Below are positions 1 to 13,089 of a stretch of 64,000 nt of DNA, piece by piece. The DNA is from Tomocerus qinae (lineage: Eukaryota > Arthropoda > Collembola > Entomobryomorpha > Tomoceridae): NCBI GenBank assembly GCA_020055645.1, contig CM034546.1, positions 35,092,001 through 35,156,000 of the forward strand, given 5' to 3'. The notes beneath the pieces were generated by a model. The model saw nothing but the letters and a program-made list of their open reading frames with translations, ran no database searches and was not told the origin of the DNA. A program made the position numbers and the translations under genes. How positions within the stretch are numbered: position 1 is the first letter of the stretch; every line of letters starts with the position of its first letter.

Positions 1-9
1 AACACTGAG

Positions 10-3000
10 ATGTCCGATCTCTTTTTGTGCATTGTAACTGCAGGACAAGATATTGAGCCCCTTTGAGTTGTAAGTCGAATTAGTCTGTAGTAAAATAACC
101 ATGTACTGCTTATACATACAAACTCCTATGATAACTTTTTAATGTGCCATACTGTATTATGAACGACCAATTATGCTGCACATTAAGAAAGTAATTTTGA
201 AATCTTTAGCTTATTGCATTTCTCTATTTGGTAAACTTTGGATATCTATACGAATTTGACAAAGACTACGTTGGAGTTGTCTTTTCTCCGCATGGTAAAC
301 TACTTGAACATGGAAACTACCCACCGTGGAATAACTACTCATTTCAGGAAGTACAGGATCTCCTGTCAGTTGTTTCAACACGATTCAGCAACATTTCTAC
401 GTATGGAATGGGAGTTACTAAAGGTAAGAAACAATTTTTATGCAAATTAATCAACAACAAGAAAATTTTAATACGCAATGAGTAATCAGTTTTCTAAACG
501 TATTTTACCTCTGAAACTTTCATGCAAATAAATTTTCCAGCATACACAAATTTTCAAGGTATATTACGGTTTGCATGCAATTGCAACAATTTTTGAGGAA
601 AACGTTAAAAAAACATTGAAATCACAGTAGATATAGCTGTTTAAGTATTGCCAGTCAGTCAGGAAGTTACACTTGCGGCTATTCGTGCAATGGTGTTGAA
701 TAATTTTAAGGAAAATTTATTAGAAATTAGAAACGCGAGCCTACAAATTTCCAGAAACATTTTAAAACCATTCTAGTTTTTTGTTGCGAGTTTAAAACAA
801 CAGGTGGCATTAGATTCAATTTACTTAAAATTTTATTTTTAATTCATTTGATAATGCGCAGTTGATGCCAAGTCTTGGGATGAAGGCGAAGCAGTTGGAA
901 TGACCGGCATGGCTGCCGCAAGGCTTAATGAGCAACACAATAAAACGTTGATACGTGCATGTCTTGGTGTTTGGCATCATGACGACCTAAAATTGAATGC
1001 TGAAATAAGGATGGCAGTAAAAGTAGCCAGAGAAGCAAATGAGATTCATGAAGGGACCGTTTGGGGCATTACACTGACTAGCAATTACATTGACAATTTA
1101 TCAAAGGCACAAAGAGTACTTGATTTGATAACTTTTACAAGAAACTTAACAGAATTCTATGGCGAAAGTATTCAAATAGGAACTCGTATCAACAATTGCG
1201 AGAAATTAACGCACGTGAACGGAAATGTAAGTTTTCTCAACGATGTAATGAAAAATGTTGACTACGTTTTGTGCTCCAAAATGCCATTGGCATGGGCTGC
1301 TAAGGCAAGTGTCAAGTATGCTATAGAAAATAATCTAGATGATACTTTCAAACAAACAAAAATTGCCATGAGGCGTATCAATCCAGACATATCGGTCATT
1401 TTTGAAACTGGTTGGCCAAGCCAAGGTATCAGTAACATTGGATTGCCAACAACAATTGATAACTTGAGAGATTACTGGGAAGAAATGGGTACTTGGGCAA
1501 AAACGAACAAATTCCCAATCCATATGTTTGAAGCATTAGACCAACCGTGGAAAGCCAACATGGACATTTTTATTGACCAGTTCAAGAAAACGCGAGACAG
1601 GGAAAGTCCTTTTGGTGTTTGTGGATCAGAAGCCCATTTTGGGTGGTGGAGACGGACAGACAATTACAAAGCAGATGCAACTGTCTATGTGGAAAAGATT
1701 ACAGGTTTAAAAACTGCTTTATTTTATTATTATTTTCAAGTACATGAATATTGAAAGTTATATTGACTGTGAGTTATTGATACAAACTTTGCACTGAAAA
1801 TATTGTAGTTATATTTATAATTTACAATACAAGCATAAAATTAACTCAAATATAAAACATTGCATTTCCTGTTTAATTTAAGGTTGGCCGTCTATTTTTC
1901 TTAAACCGATCCCTAATTGCCTAATTATTATTGTACTAATATGACGTACGAATTTGTTTTCCTTGTGGTTTTTCATAGTGGCAACTTGCAGCCTTCTTTT
2001 ACTATTACTGATACGTCTTCATAGCGATTTAAAATGTTATGCTAAATATATCCATAAATGTTTATGTTAAATTTCCTAGAACCGCAACGTCCAGCTTGTG
2101 ATGAAATAGGTGCAGCATTCGCCACCAGTTTGGTACTAGGACTTTCATTGGCTATAATCCTTTTAATCTCAATTGTTCTATTCTTGTATTGGCGTCTTCG
2201 GACAACAAAGGTAATCGGTTTTTAATAATTTTCATCATCTATCATTTGGACTAGTTTCCATTCAAAGCTATACCATACTACTATCGGAAAAGGTCGATAA
2301 TTGATTCTATATAAGTATTTTTCTTCGGCAGAAGGAACTACTATTGACAGAAAAAGAAATTGAAGAGTTCGAAAAAGGAATAGGAGAATTCGACGAAGGA
2401 AGCGAGCATACTGACCTTGCTTTACTACTTCCTTATGACCGCAAGTTTGAACTGGGGAAAGACAAGTTTAATATTGGTAAAATAAAAAAAGATATATTTA
2501 CCTTATTCTAAGTTATACTACTACTTGTACTTAAATAATAATGGCAATGAGTAGGTTCAGACTTGTTAATGAATGTAGTATTTTAAATCAGAAAATTATT
2601 TTGTAATTATTTCAATAATTAACAAACATTTTGGGTTTCATGCTTTCAAGATATTTAATGTCTAATGTAGCTTCCTTCCTTAATACATTTATTAGATCGT
2701 AATCGAGTTCTAGGAAGTGGACAGTTTGGCATTGTTTTCAAGGGAAAAATAGAAGGACAAAATCATAGTGTAGCTTTCAAAACTACAAAACCACGTTGCC
2801 CTGCCCAAAATTTCAAAAGCCTTTTAGCGGAAATAAAATTGATGATTTACATTGGAACGCATCCCAACATTGTTTGCCTCCTTGGTGCTTATACTGGCGA
2901 AATAAGAGAAGGTTTTAAATATAATGCTTTCGTGTATAGCTATATGTATATACCATACTATAATACATTCACGAGTTTCTGATTCATATTTTTTGTTTTT

Positions 3001-4431
3001 AATCCTTAAAATTCCAAAATAATAGCTTCAAAAATAATTTTCTTTTAATCATAATCCTAATTTGGTTAATTCACCTTAAAGAACGATAAAATATTTTAAT
3101 TTAATTATCAGGAGGTGTTTACATAGCTTCCGAATATTGTGCCTTTGGTTCCCTGGAGAAACTACTTCAAAGTATATCTGAAAACATGGTTCAAGACGGT
3201 TATGACAATTCAGTATCAGAAAAAAGCATTTATGCAAATAAGGAAGTCCAATTTGAAAGATATGTTAATACTCCCGCGTATGTAAAATTAATTTTGAAAA
3301 ATATAATTATAGTTTTCAATCCTTGTTAATTATTTATAAACAATTTTACGTGCTCTTTCTGAATTATAATTTTCCATAGCCCAATCACAGTTTTAAGGCC
3401 AGACTCAATTCTTGATGCATCAGTAATATTGTATAAGTTACCCAATCTAATAAAATGGGCTCACCAAATTGCAAATGGAATGACACACTTGGTATCAAAA
3501 AAGGTAAAACCTGATAAGCAACAATAATTTCTTGAAACTCTAATTTATAAATTTAAAACTCTGTAATTTTAAAAACTTCATTTTTGATACTAAACTTGAA
3601 TTACCTTAGGTTATTCATGCAGATTTGGCCGCCAGAAATGTTTTGATCACCGGAAATGGTATTGCAAAAATTACCGACTTTGGACTGTCTAGAAAGTTGT
3701 ATACTTACACAGAATACGTGAAACAAAATGAAGAACCCCTTCCTTGGCGTTGGATGTCGATCGAATCCCTTAAAAAGCTGTCGTTCTCTTCAGAAAGTGA
3801 CGTATGGTCTTACGGAGTGGTTTTGTGGGAAATATTTAGTTTAGGGGACGTCCCTTATCCAGGACTCGGTTGGGAAGTTGGTTTCGTTGACAAGTTAATA
3901 TCGGGCCTAAGACTTCAGAAACCTAAACATGCTTCAGATGACATGTAATACAGTAATAAAAGTTTAACCTAAAAATTTATTGGGTGGTTAAAGTTTAATC
4001 ATCCAATTAATTTTTAGCCATTTTAACCTTTAAACTAAATAGCCAATACATGCGCGTATATTGGAATTTGCTGTAAAAATTACAATTAAATTTACTTTCT
4101 GAGTTGCAAATACGCTGGCAATACGTTTTTCACTAAAAGTTTTATTAATTTTAACCCTTTTTTGTGTAACAATCATTGAGAACATAAATGGGGGAAAACC
4201 TACCACCTTATAATTTTTATTTAATTTTAGTACACAGTTTTACCACCCTAAAGATAAACTAATTAATTAGCTGAAAGAAAGAAATGCCAAGAAAGCCAGA
4301 AATGAAAGACAATTTTTAAAAATGTGAATGTCCTTTTCAGATATGAAAAAATGGTCAATTGTTGGAAACCTGAGCCTAAGGATCGGCCAAGTTTTGACGA
4401 ACTGGCTTCTTTCTTCAAAGAACTCTCTTGA
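10..4431 (+). CDS. Receptor tyrosine kinase with a GH17 (beta-1,3-glucanase-like) ectodomain
   Basis: Exons: 10-33 (tentative), 210-423, 862-1704, 2080-2210, 2332-2476, 2696-2911, 3112-3277, 3380-3503, 3610-3944, 4341-4431. All phases agree and give one frame of about 762 residues. Exons 10-33 plus 210 onward would encode a hydrophobic signal peptide. The ectodomain (about residues 30-355) reads as GH17: YPPWNNYSFQEVQDLL near the start, the nucleophile signature FETGWPSQG (Glu near 261), then FEALDQPWK and EAHFGWW. A transmembrane helix (about 375-398) lies in exon 2080-2210, followed by an acidic juxtamembrane segment. The kinase (about 453-760) has GSGQFG, the beta-3 Lys in VAFK (481), HADLAARN with catalytic Asp 626, DFG (644) and WRWMSIESL. 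It resembles the FGFR/VEGFR/Torso-like group and is probably active. The expected acid/base Asn-Glu pair reads Ser-Asn (about 153-154), so the glucanase is likely inactive. The kinase call is firm, GH17 is strong, and the first exon is weak. Confidence 0.88.
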
Positions 4432-4849
4432 TTTTACGAAAAGATGTTGACGATAACAAGTACAGTTTGGAAGTAATTGCGATACAATTAATTTTATGTG
4501 TTTAATTTAATCAAATTCATTGCAGTGCAAATCCAGCACGAAGAATATATATTTCAGATTTATTTCTCACGCCAAAGACAAAATTTTGACAAATATTATT
4601 TCTCATGTCATATTCGGTATTCGGATGCTTATGTTTAAAATCTATAATAAAAATGGCTTCAAGTGTATTGAAAATGTTTCTATAAATCAAAATTTTATAT
4701 ACTGTTACCAAGACATTATCAATAAAATTGATTTTAATTCTTGTAAGACTGCAATATTTTTGGAAATTAATTTTTTTAATCATGATAATATCACGTCGAA
4801 TAGCCAGTCATACTCATTGTGTTGACAAAATATAGAATTTACTGGGTAT

Positions 4850-7800
4850 TTTAGAATCTATAGTCAAGACTAAAAAGGAAGGTGGTCAAAAATTGATGAA
4901 CAATTTGATTGTCACTAGAGGATCTAGTCTCGATAAAACTATTATTAGCATCATTCAGGCATTACATTTAAATTAAATTAAATTTTTATTCTCGTCATTT
5001 CACAGTCCTAAATTTGGAATAATTGCATCCATGGAATTGCTCGTATGTAACAGAAAAACTTGATGTTATAACATTAATGTCATGGGTGAGAAGGCATCTA
5101 ATTTGGAATACTAGGTATAAGTAGTTAAAGGGTAAGCGCGCAAAATATTTACAACGCAAAATTGCACACCGAGACGGAAAAGATTTAAAGTATCCCAGTA
5201 CTATCCCGTTTACAAATAATCATGCAGAAAACGCCATCTGCAAACTGGGATGAATGTACAAATACCAAAGTCATTAATGATCATAATACTATTATGTGAT
5301 AGCAATTAAAACAACTAGACACTATTCATTTTAAACTAGAAATAGCACTTGTTGCCTAAAACTTATTATCTTGCATCTAAAGCTCCATTAAATCTTTTCA
5401 GATGCGTATTGACTTGACATAGGTACATTCTTATACCGTTTGGAAAAATAGTAGGAATTTAAATCTTAGTAATAGGAAACTTTATATACTTGAAGCAAAT
5501 ATTAGATTTGCCAAAAATACATCCAATGATGTAAACGCTTTTAAATATGGATTGAAAACTTCCATCCATCCATTTTCCTTCATTGCGATGACCATGTCAT
5601 GTAATTTATTACTAACGATATGGTGATAAGCTTACTTGTCTTATGATATTGATAGTTAAATGATGTTTAAAGTACGGAAATTAATATTCGGAAGTTATTG
5701 TAATGTTCTTATATGTACCTAATATGAATTATGAACGTTTCGGATTGATTATTTCATGATGGTGAAATAAAATTAAAAATGGTTACTATAAGTTTTATTC
5801 AATATTAGAGAATCAAGGCTTTATTTATTCGATCCGACTGGCAGTACCGCGACTTACCAAAATGACAAACGTGGCACAATCTGTTGATGAAAAATCTAGC
5901 TACAGAAACACATTCATTCCATTTCTATTACTTATTCTGAATCCTTCAATGCAAACTAAATACATGATGTGGATATTGAGGATGAATGTTTTTGCAGTAG
6001 AGTAGTTTGCTCAGACTCAGTGCTTTAAGATAAGTAATAAAGACAAAGTTGCTCAACGAGACAGAAATTATTTACATGGATTTGTGAGGAAATGTTGGCT
6101 CTGTGATTGTGTAAACCCATAATTATGCTACCTGTCATAACAATTATAACAAACACACTAATGGTTGGCCAGAAATAAGTAAATTCAGTAGAAAGCATTG
6201 TGAATTTAATGAACACCTGCGATAAAGCAATGATAATGTGTCAATTAAAGATGAACAAAGCTATGTTCAGGCAAATGCATATTAAATAATTAGAACAACT
6301 TAGTTGTGGAATAATTCCGAGGTCGGATACAAAAGGATAAAGACTTTTTAGTGTTTTTAAGTAGCAATTATTGCTACTAGCCAGGAAGAAGTAAGTCGAT
6401 GTAGCTTCTTGCGCAAATCCGCAAACTTATGCATCAAAAAAACTCTAATCGTTTCATTTACTTCTTTCTGGATCTCTTTCTACTGTCTGTCTGATAAAAA
6501 GCATATTTTGTGCTTCGACATTTATGTTATTGAATAAAATTAAACACCCATTAATTTAAAAACATGGAATATAAATGCACCTGAATTTACAAGTTTCTGG
6601 TAATGTTATTCATTATTCAGGATAAGTTTCTACTTATCATATTAATGACAAGATATAATTAATTAATATTAAAACACGCCACAAACATGTATTCATGGAT
6701 AAACTCTAAAAATATTTACATGCCAAAATATTTTGCTATCTGTGTAAAATTATTCCGAAACGAACAAAGCGAGACCATGTTGCTTTTTTCTTATCAGGTT
6801 GCAAAAATTACAAAATACGTTATAGGCGTACTCACACTACCTTCATATGTGGTTCAACAAATGATGATGGCTTGGTTATGGTAACCTCATCATGTAGCAT
6901 GCAGTCCTCCCCTGAAAATGAAAAGTTGGTTCTTTGTAGTTTGCAAAATAACAATTAATTATTCAATGCTCTTCCTTCATGCCGTTTACAAATAATCGTG
7001 CAGAAAACGCCATCTATATACTGTGATGGGAACAGATACTGATAAACATCATTTATTTAGTGAATTGCAATAACTGTAAAATAGCGATTGCTACAGATAA
7101 TATTATTTAGTTCATCTACATAGGTATTCGTAGGTATAGGTATTAGTACTTTCACGGCTTGTCACAGAAGAAAATTTATAAAAAGATTTTGTTTGGTAAT
7201 ATTAAGCAGGTGATAGGTATTAATCCAATAATAAAAATAATAGGGCCTAAATCATGACATTTAGGAATAATATTTTCAATCTTTACTCCACACTTTGTAT
7301 TAAGTTACATTTATTTAGTGTTTTTATAATAGCTTTTCTATAACTGCTGGGCGCTGGGAGGAAAACGTTGAAGCACAATAGGAAGATTTAACTTTGTAAT
7401 ATTATAAAAATAATAAACTCTCCGGTTCAATAATGCCAATAATTTGGTTTCTAATTCTACTTATGAAACTTTAAAGACGTCTAGCTAACAACTTGCTATT
7501 TTAATTATCTGTTAATCTGTATGAGAAAATCGATTAATAAAATGGCAAACGTGGCAAAATTTTCTGATGAGGAAACTAGCTATACAGATGAACACATAAT
7601 ATTGTCATTGGCATCGCTTCAGACTCTTTTTCACGAATGGCCACGATGGCCACGAATGTTATTACGACACCAAAATCGCCACAGTTAAATAAATAAGTAG
7701 GATAAGTAGCCTACAGACAAAAGTTACACAACGTGATAAAAATATTTACTACTTAAGAAATGTAGGTTGTGAATTTCGAATGTGTAAATTCATAATTGGT

Positions 7801-10560
7801 ACCTTTCGAAGTGAACATATAATATGTTATTGGGCTGACGGATATGATTAAATTCAGTAGAAATCATTGTGAATTTAGCCTAACCAAAAGATAAGGCAGC
7901 AGTCATATGGAAATCAAGATACAAACAAAATACCCACACACAAATACCTACTCAATAAAACAATTAGTTATATATTAGTGGAGTAATACCGAGGTTTGCT
8001 GCAAGGTGATGAGGATGTTCGTTGTATTTGGATAAATTATAATTGCTACGTGTCAGAAGTAAATTGTTGTTGCTTGCGTAAATCCGTAAACATGAGCATC
8101 AAGGAAAAGATATGTAAAAGTTTTCCTGCATTTTCTGCGTTTCTTTTTACTGTGGGACCCTGTGCTGCCTGCTGATGAAATCCTGTTTACCTTCACTTTT
8201 CATGATATTAGAAATACATTACAATATAATATGCAATATAAATTCCCGAACTTGCAAGATTTTAATAAAATCATTCTGCTAATCATATTAAGACACGCCA
8301 CACCACACACATATGTACAGTTTTAGAGTAAACGAGCTTTCCAAAAGAATTAGTACAGTATCCATTATGGTATCGGTCCATTCTATGTGACTTAGAAATA
8401 TATATATTTGGATTACCAGCTAAAATTACTTGACATCCATTGAAATAAAGACCTAGGAATTAGAAGAAAAGGAAAACTTCCCCATCATGATATTCTTTTC
8501 AATGCCCTGAATTTATTACTTCATGAAGAGCATGGCAAAAATCTTACTTGTAGAACAATTTTATAATATCGATAATTTAATGTCTAGGTATTTTAGTGGT
8601 GTGGAAAATCTTAGAAAGTTGTTAATAGTTTCCAAGTAGTATAAAAGTTTATTTATTATTTTCGTGATGATTAAACGAAGTAAAATTATTACAGTTGTAA
8701 TTTTTATTTAAAAAAATTATCTTATGCTTCAATTTTATCTTCCTAAGACATCCGAATTACTAAAAAAGCAAAAGTAGCACACTCTGTTGATGAGAAACTT
8801 AGAAACTCACACATTTTTCCATTTGTATTGCTTCAGATTCTTTCAAGGTACGGGAATCATGAATATGAATGTTTTTACAATATAGTGGTTTACCATGGCT
8901 AGGTGGATTGTACTTGTACACACAAAGTTAGGCACCGAGTCTGAAATTATCTACATGAATATTTGTAAGGAAAGATTTTTCTTTTATTGCATAAACTCTA
9001 ATTGGTACCTGACAAAACATACATGCTAATGGTCGGACGGAAATAAGTAAACTCAGTAGAAAGCCTTCTGAATTTAATGAACACCTGCGATAAGGCAACG
9101 ATAGTATTTAATTAAAGATGAATACAGCTACAAGAAATCTGCCGACAAATACGTCCTGAATAAATAAAGCAAATTAATAATTCATTAGTGGGATAATTGC
9201 TATGATTCCCCAAGATGATGAGAATATTCGCTGTACTTGGGTAAGTCATAATTGCTATTGTCACATTGAAGTAAATTGTTGTTGCCTTAATTGTTACTTG
9301 CGTAATCCATAAACATGAGCATCAAATAAAATACACGCGAAAATGATTTCTTTTTACCTTCTTTCTGAAATCCTTTTTCTACGTCTAACTGTCTGATAAA
9401 AATCATGTTTACCTTCAAATTACAATATTGTAATAAAAGCTCATTATTTTACATGGAGTGCAAATACCCAAGCTTCAGGATTTTAAGCTCGTCCATGGGT
9501 GAAAGGAAAAAATACATTACTTAGATATTGAAATACTTTGCTACCTGTATATAATTATCATGGATTTACTTATTAAAGACTGTTGTTGTTATGACTTCTT
9601 GTGTGATTTCTTATGATAATATAAAATGATAAAGCAGGTACGATGCGTAATCAATTTACCTTCTCCTTAATAATAATTCCACCCACGGTTATTGTAGCTC
9701 ATGGCTACACATGATTACTACAAAAAAGAAACAGAAGGCCTACTAAGTCACTGGCTGTGAAAGTCTAATTACTACATTGGTAATACGGAATTAGTTCTCC
9801 TCTGTAAATAATAGTATTTTTTACAATTGCCAAGAATATTTTACATTACTCCGTTTACAAATAATCATGTAGAAAATGCCATCTATAAACGATATAAAGA
9901 ACCTAAACTAAAACTATAGGATAGAATGGCAGTTATCATTATCAATGAAACTGTTTTACTTAGATGAATAATGAAATAGCATAAAAGATACTTCTGAAAA
10001 GTAAATTGACATTTTTGCAGCCACAATGAACAAGAAATGCATCTACCTTGTGTGAATATCAAGCATTAATTGTAGCAATTAATTGATGGTTCTAATACAA
10101 AAATGCATATCATATCTAACTTGAGCCTAATTTAATAATTATTCATGACAAGTTGTTGTTGCTACTAATACTAGTAAGTAAATCATGCTACGAACATAAA
10201 ATTTAACTCGGTAGGTATAACTAAGTATACATGTATGCCAAACCAACCGCAGCCTACATATAAGCAAGACCATGGAGTTTAACACTTTACAAGTACGCCA
10301 GGTGTAAGATATCATCTCATTATGATAACTAAAGACTGAACGGGCTAATGTTCGCATCATATTATTATATCATGCCTCCTACCTAATTCAATCAAAGTAG
10401 AGAGACTTATAATGTACATTGTATTACGCTTCTTCTGTAGCTAAAGTTTATTTACAATTATCAGGAACATTTGTATTTGCACTCTGCCGTTTACAAATCT
10501 TCAAGCAGAAAACGCCATCTATAGATTGCAGCTAGAACAATAACAGTATTAAAATACAGG
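4850..10560. repeat. Decayed tandem array of a roughly 1.2-1.8 kb noncoding unit
   Basis: This 6.6 kb gap between the kinase and the first IR gene has no credible gene. It holds at least three diverged copies of one unit in the same orientation. A 35-bp core (ccgtttacaaataatc followed by gcagaaaacgccatcta, with small changes) occurs at 5206-5240, 6982-7016, 9851-9885 and 10487-10521. A second block (aaacgtggcacaatctgttgatga and variants) lies near 5865, 7545 and 8768. A third (aagtaaattcagtagaaagc, then a stretch ending in acctgcgataagg) lies near 6176, 7850 and 9046, and a pyrimidine-rich block near 6465, 8130 and 9345. The core between the second and third units appears lost near 8500. No frame is conserved between copies. 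Confidence 0.75.
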
Positions 10561-11067
10561 CAATTTCTAGCAAATTAGCACATAATGAAATACTACCCTA
10601 AATAATATACAAAAAAGCTCATAATTTTAATTTTTTGGTAGCTATTCAAACACCGATTTTAGCGAATATTATAATCCTTAATTTTAATAAATGAAAGTTA
10701 AGTAAGCATGTGGAGAAACAAGGTTATTTTTTGTTTAAAATAATCAATGTAGTAATAGATGCAAATGTTATTATGACAAGAATCATGACTTTGACGTTTA
10801 AGTAATAAGTTTAAATACGAAGGGAATTTTTGTTGCATTAAATAATACAAGTGGTACACTAAAAGTCAAATTAATCCACTTTATTTTCCCAGTCAATTTT
10901 ATAATTAACTTCGTTTCAAAATTTTAATTTAGAAGTAATAGTTATTTTTCATCCATTTCAATTTTGGTTTACAATAACGTGAGACAATGATCAGTACAGA
11001 TAGAAGTAACATAAACATATTTTCTCTGATAATACAAACAAGCTATCAATTCTTAATGAACTACAGT

Positions 11068-13089
11068 CTAAGTTGTAGTTATTGTTTTCACTTTAAATCG
11101 AATTGGTTTTACTTGAGATTTAAAAGAATTGAACTTGGTTACCGTAACTTCTAGGCAGAGCGAAAAAAGTGCCAGAGCACAGACAATGACGAAAAGAATA
11201 AAAACGCCACCTAAGTTGTCAATACTTAGAGGTTTGATAAGGCTTGTTGATTTCTTGGCTATCAAAGCGGATAGTGCTTTATAAATTTTCCCATTTTTAT
11301 TCTGCAGCAGTTTATTTCTTCCTGCTTGCTTTTGTTGATTCAGGACATCTTCTTGCCACTTGACAATATTGCCAGTATCTCTCAGTATAGACGTAATTTT
11401 GCTAAAAGATTCCGTGTACAAAGAATTCTTTCTAAGTGCAAAAGTAAGAGCTGCAAAATTAGGCGAATCTTTCGAGATGTAAATAGGATCAAAATTTTGA
11501 TTTATCGTCAGCATCTTAGCAGACGTTGGTGGAATCAACCAGCCAAGACAAATATTTTTAGGCTTCAAGATAATTGAAGCTACACAAGCTCCTGGATCCT
11601 TTGTTAGTACGAATCTAGATTTAAGACTCCTGTACACGGGGTTCGGGCTGTTGTTAAAAAAGTTATATCCTACTCCATTTAGATAATGAAAATTCAGAGT
11701 GTAATCCTTTTTAAGGTATAACTCGTAAAAAGTTTTTGGAGTAGCCTCTTTATGTGGGAACGTCAAGAAGGAAACTAAATTGGTTTTGTATCCCATTCCT
11801 GTCATTACAACAAAAATCATCCACATTCCAGAAATGAGTTTAATTCCTTTTACTAATTTTGGCAATTTATTTCCTTGGTCAACAGAAATGGAAAACGCCA
11901 TGAAAAATGTTTGCCAAAAGATGAAACTAAATTTTTTATTTCTGAATTGATTTTGCCGGAGAATATAGTAAAAAACTGGAAATATTGTAATAAAAACAAG
12001 CAGAATTAGAAGCCAGACTTCTATAGAGTAAGGGTAAAGGACACCTGTCCATTTTGTAAACACTTCAGGATGCGCTGTGGCAAAAACAAATTTGTTGTAA
12101 GAAAGTTCTGAAGGATGATCCAGAATTCCAACCCGGTTTAATATTTTTCCATCAATAAGTTTTAAATCTTTTCTTCCACTTACAACTTCTCCAATAGATC
12201 CAGTCCATGTACCATTTTTTTGAAGTATTCCCATATTTTCAACTGTAAATGGAACTGGGTTGATATCAACTGTCATGTTATAATATTCAGCAGCAGAAAC
12301 CAAAGCCTTGTAGAAAATCCCAGCTAAAGTCTTATTATCTTCCAAATAATATATAAACGGTGCAATAATAAAAGAAGTAGTTGTTATATGAGAATTTCTC
12401 AAATTGAACCACGAATTTGAAAAAACTGGAACTTTTTCTATTATCATGACTGAGTTGCGCGTTTTTTTCAAATCACGCTTGCTGGTTAACAAAGCAATAT
12501 TTTTAGGATCGTCCTTAAAGAATCCAATTCCCATTTTCAATTTCAAAAGATTAACAATCGGATTCCGGGCAAGGAAAGAACTAATTATGGGTGTAGATCC
12601 TATGAAAATAAAACGATCACTTTGAGGTTTCCCAAAACAGTGAGGTCCTTTAGAGATTATAGCTTCCAGAATATCAAGCACAAAATTTCCATCTTGAGCC
12701 ACATGTAGAATTGCAAATGTCTGACAGAAAAAATTGAACTTTAAATATTGTCTGGATATTGTTAAACGTGAATTTTCTAATTCTGAATATGATTTACGAA
12801 GCATATTCATGGAATCTTTTTCTAAAACTGAAAGTGGAACGTACTGATCCTTGAAAAGTTTAAAATCAACCAAACGCAGTCCTGACAATTCTTCAGTCAC
12901 AAAAATAACAGAACAAAATTCGTCATGCTTAATAGCAGATAATCTAACTGTGTCATAAACTGTATCTGTGACTCTTTGATTCATTGGGTTCACAGCATCG
13001 CTTAGAGAAGACAGAAAAAAGATGCACAATAAAATATTTAAAAGCTCGTAGCACAAAATTTCATGGCGAATGCAAATTTCTAGTGGCAT
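11068..13089 (-). CDS. Divergent ionotropic receptor (IR), single exon
   Basis: An uninterrupted 673-residue ATG-started frame. It opens with a charged then hydrophobic signal-like segment (about residues 10-33), followed by a long extracellular part. The ion-channel core has IR order: TM1 around WLLILLVFITIFPVFYYIL, a pore-loop region around FWQTFFMAFSISVDQGNKLP, TM2 around MWMIFVVMTGMGYKTNLVSF, the second half of the ligand-binding domain, and TM3 near the C-terminus (GVFILFVIVCALALFSLCL). IRs are variant ionotropic glutamate receptors used in arthropod taste and smell. Intronless divergent IRs of about 600-700 residues are common, so length and structure fit. Which ligand it detects cannot be read from sequence. 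It is transcribed away from the next IR gene, 2.5 kb to the right. Confidence 0.85.
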   Translation of the reverse strand: MPLEICIRHEILCYELLNILLCIFFLSSLSDAVNPMNQRVTDTVYDTVRLSAIKHDEFCSVIFVTEELSGLRLVDFKLFKDQYVPLSVLEKDSMNMLRKSYSELENSRLTISRQYLKFNFFCQTFAILHVAQDGNFVLDILEAIISKGPHCFGKPQSDRFIFIGSTPIISSFLARNPIVNLLKLKMGIGFFKDDPKNIALLTSKRDLKKTRNSVMIIEKVPVFSNSWFNLRNSHITTTSFIIAPFIYYLEDNKTLAGIFYKALVSAAEYYNMTVDINPVPFTVENMGILQKNGTWTGSIGEVVSGRKDLKLIDGKILNRVGILDHPSELSYNKFVFATAHPEVFTKWTGVLYPYSIEVWLLILLVFITIFPVFYYILRQNQFRNKKFSFIFWQTFFMAFSISVDQGNKLPKLVKGIKLISGMWMIFVVMTGMGYKTNLVSFLTFPHKEATPKTFYELYLKKDYTLNFHYLNGVGYNFFNNSPNPVYRSLKSRFVLTKDPGACVASIILKPKNICLGWLIPPTSAKMLTINQNFDPIYISKDSPNFAALTFALRKNSLYTESFSKITSILRDTGNIVKWQEDVLNQQKQAGRNKLLQNKNGKIYKALSALIAKKSTSLIKPLSIDNLGGVFILFVIVCALALFSLCLEVTVTKFNSFKSQVKPIRFKVKTITTT

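Noticed and set aside
4517-4825. Overlapping open frames on both strands after the kinase gene
   Set aside because: Both are AT-rich chance frames with no conserved feature and lie in the kinase 3' flank.
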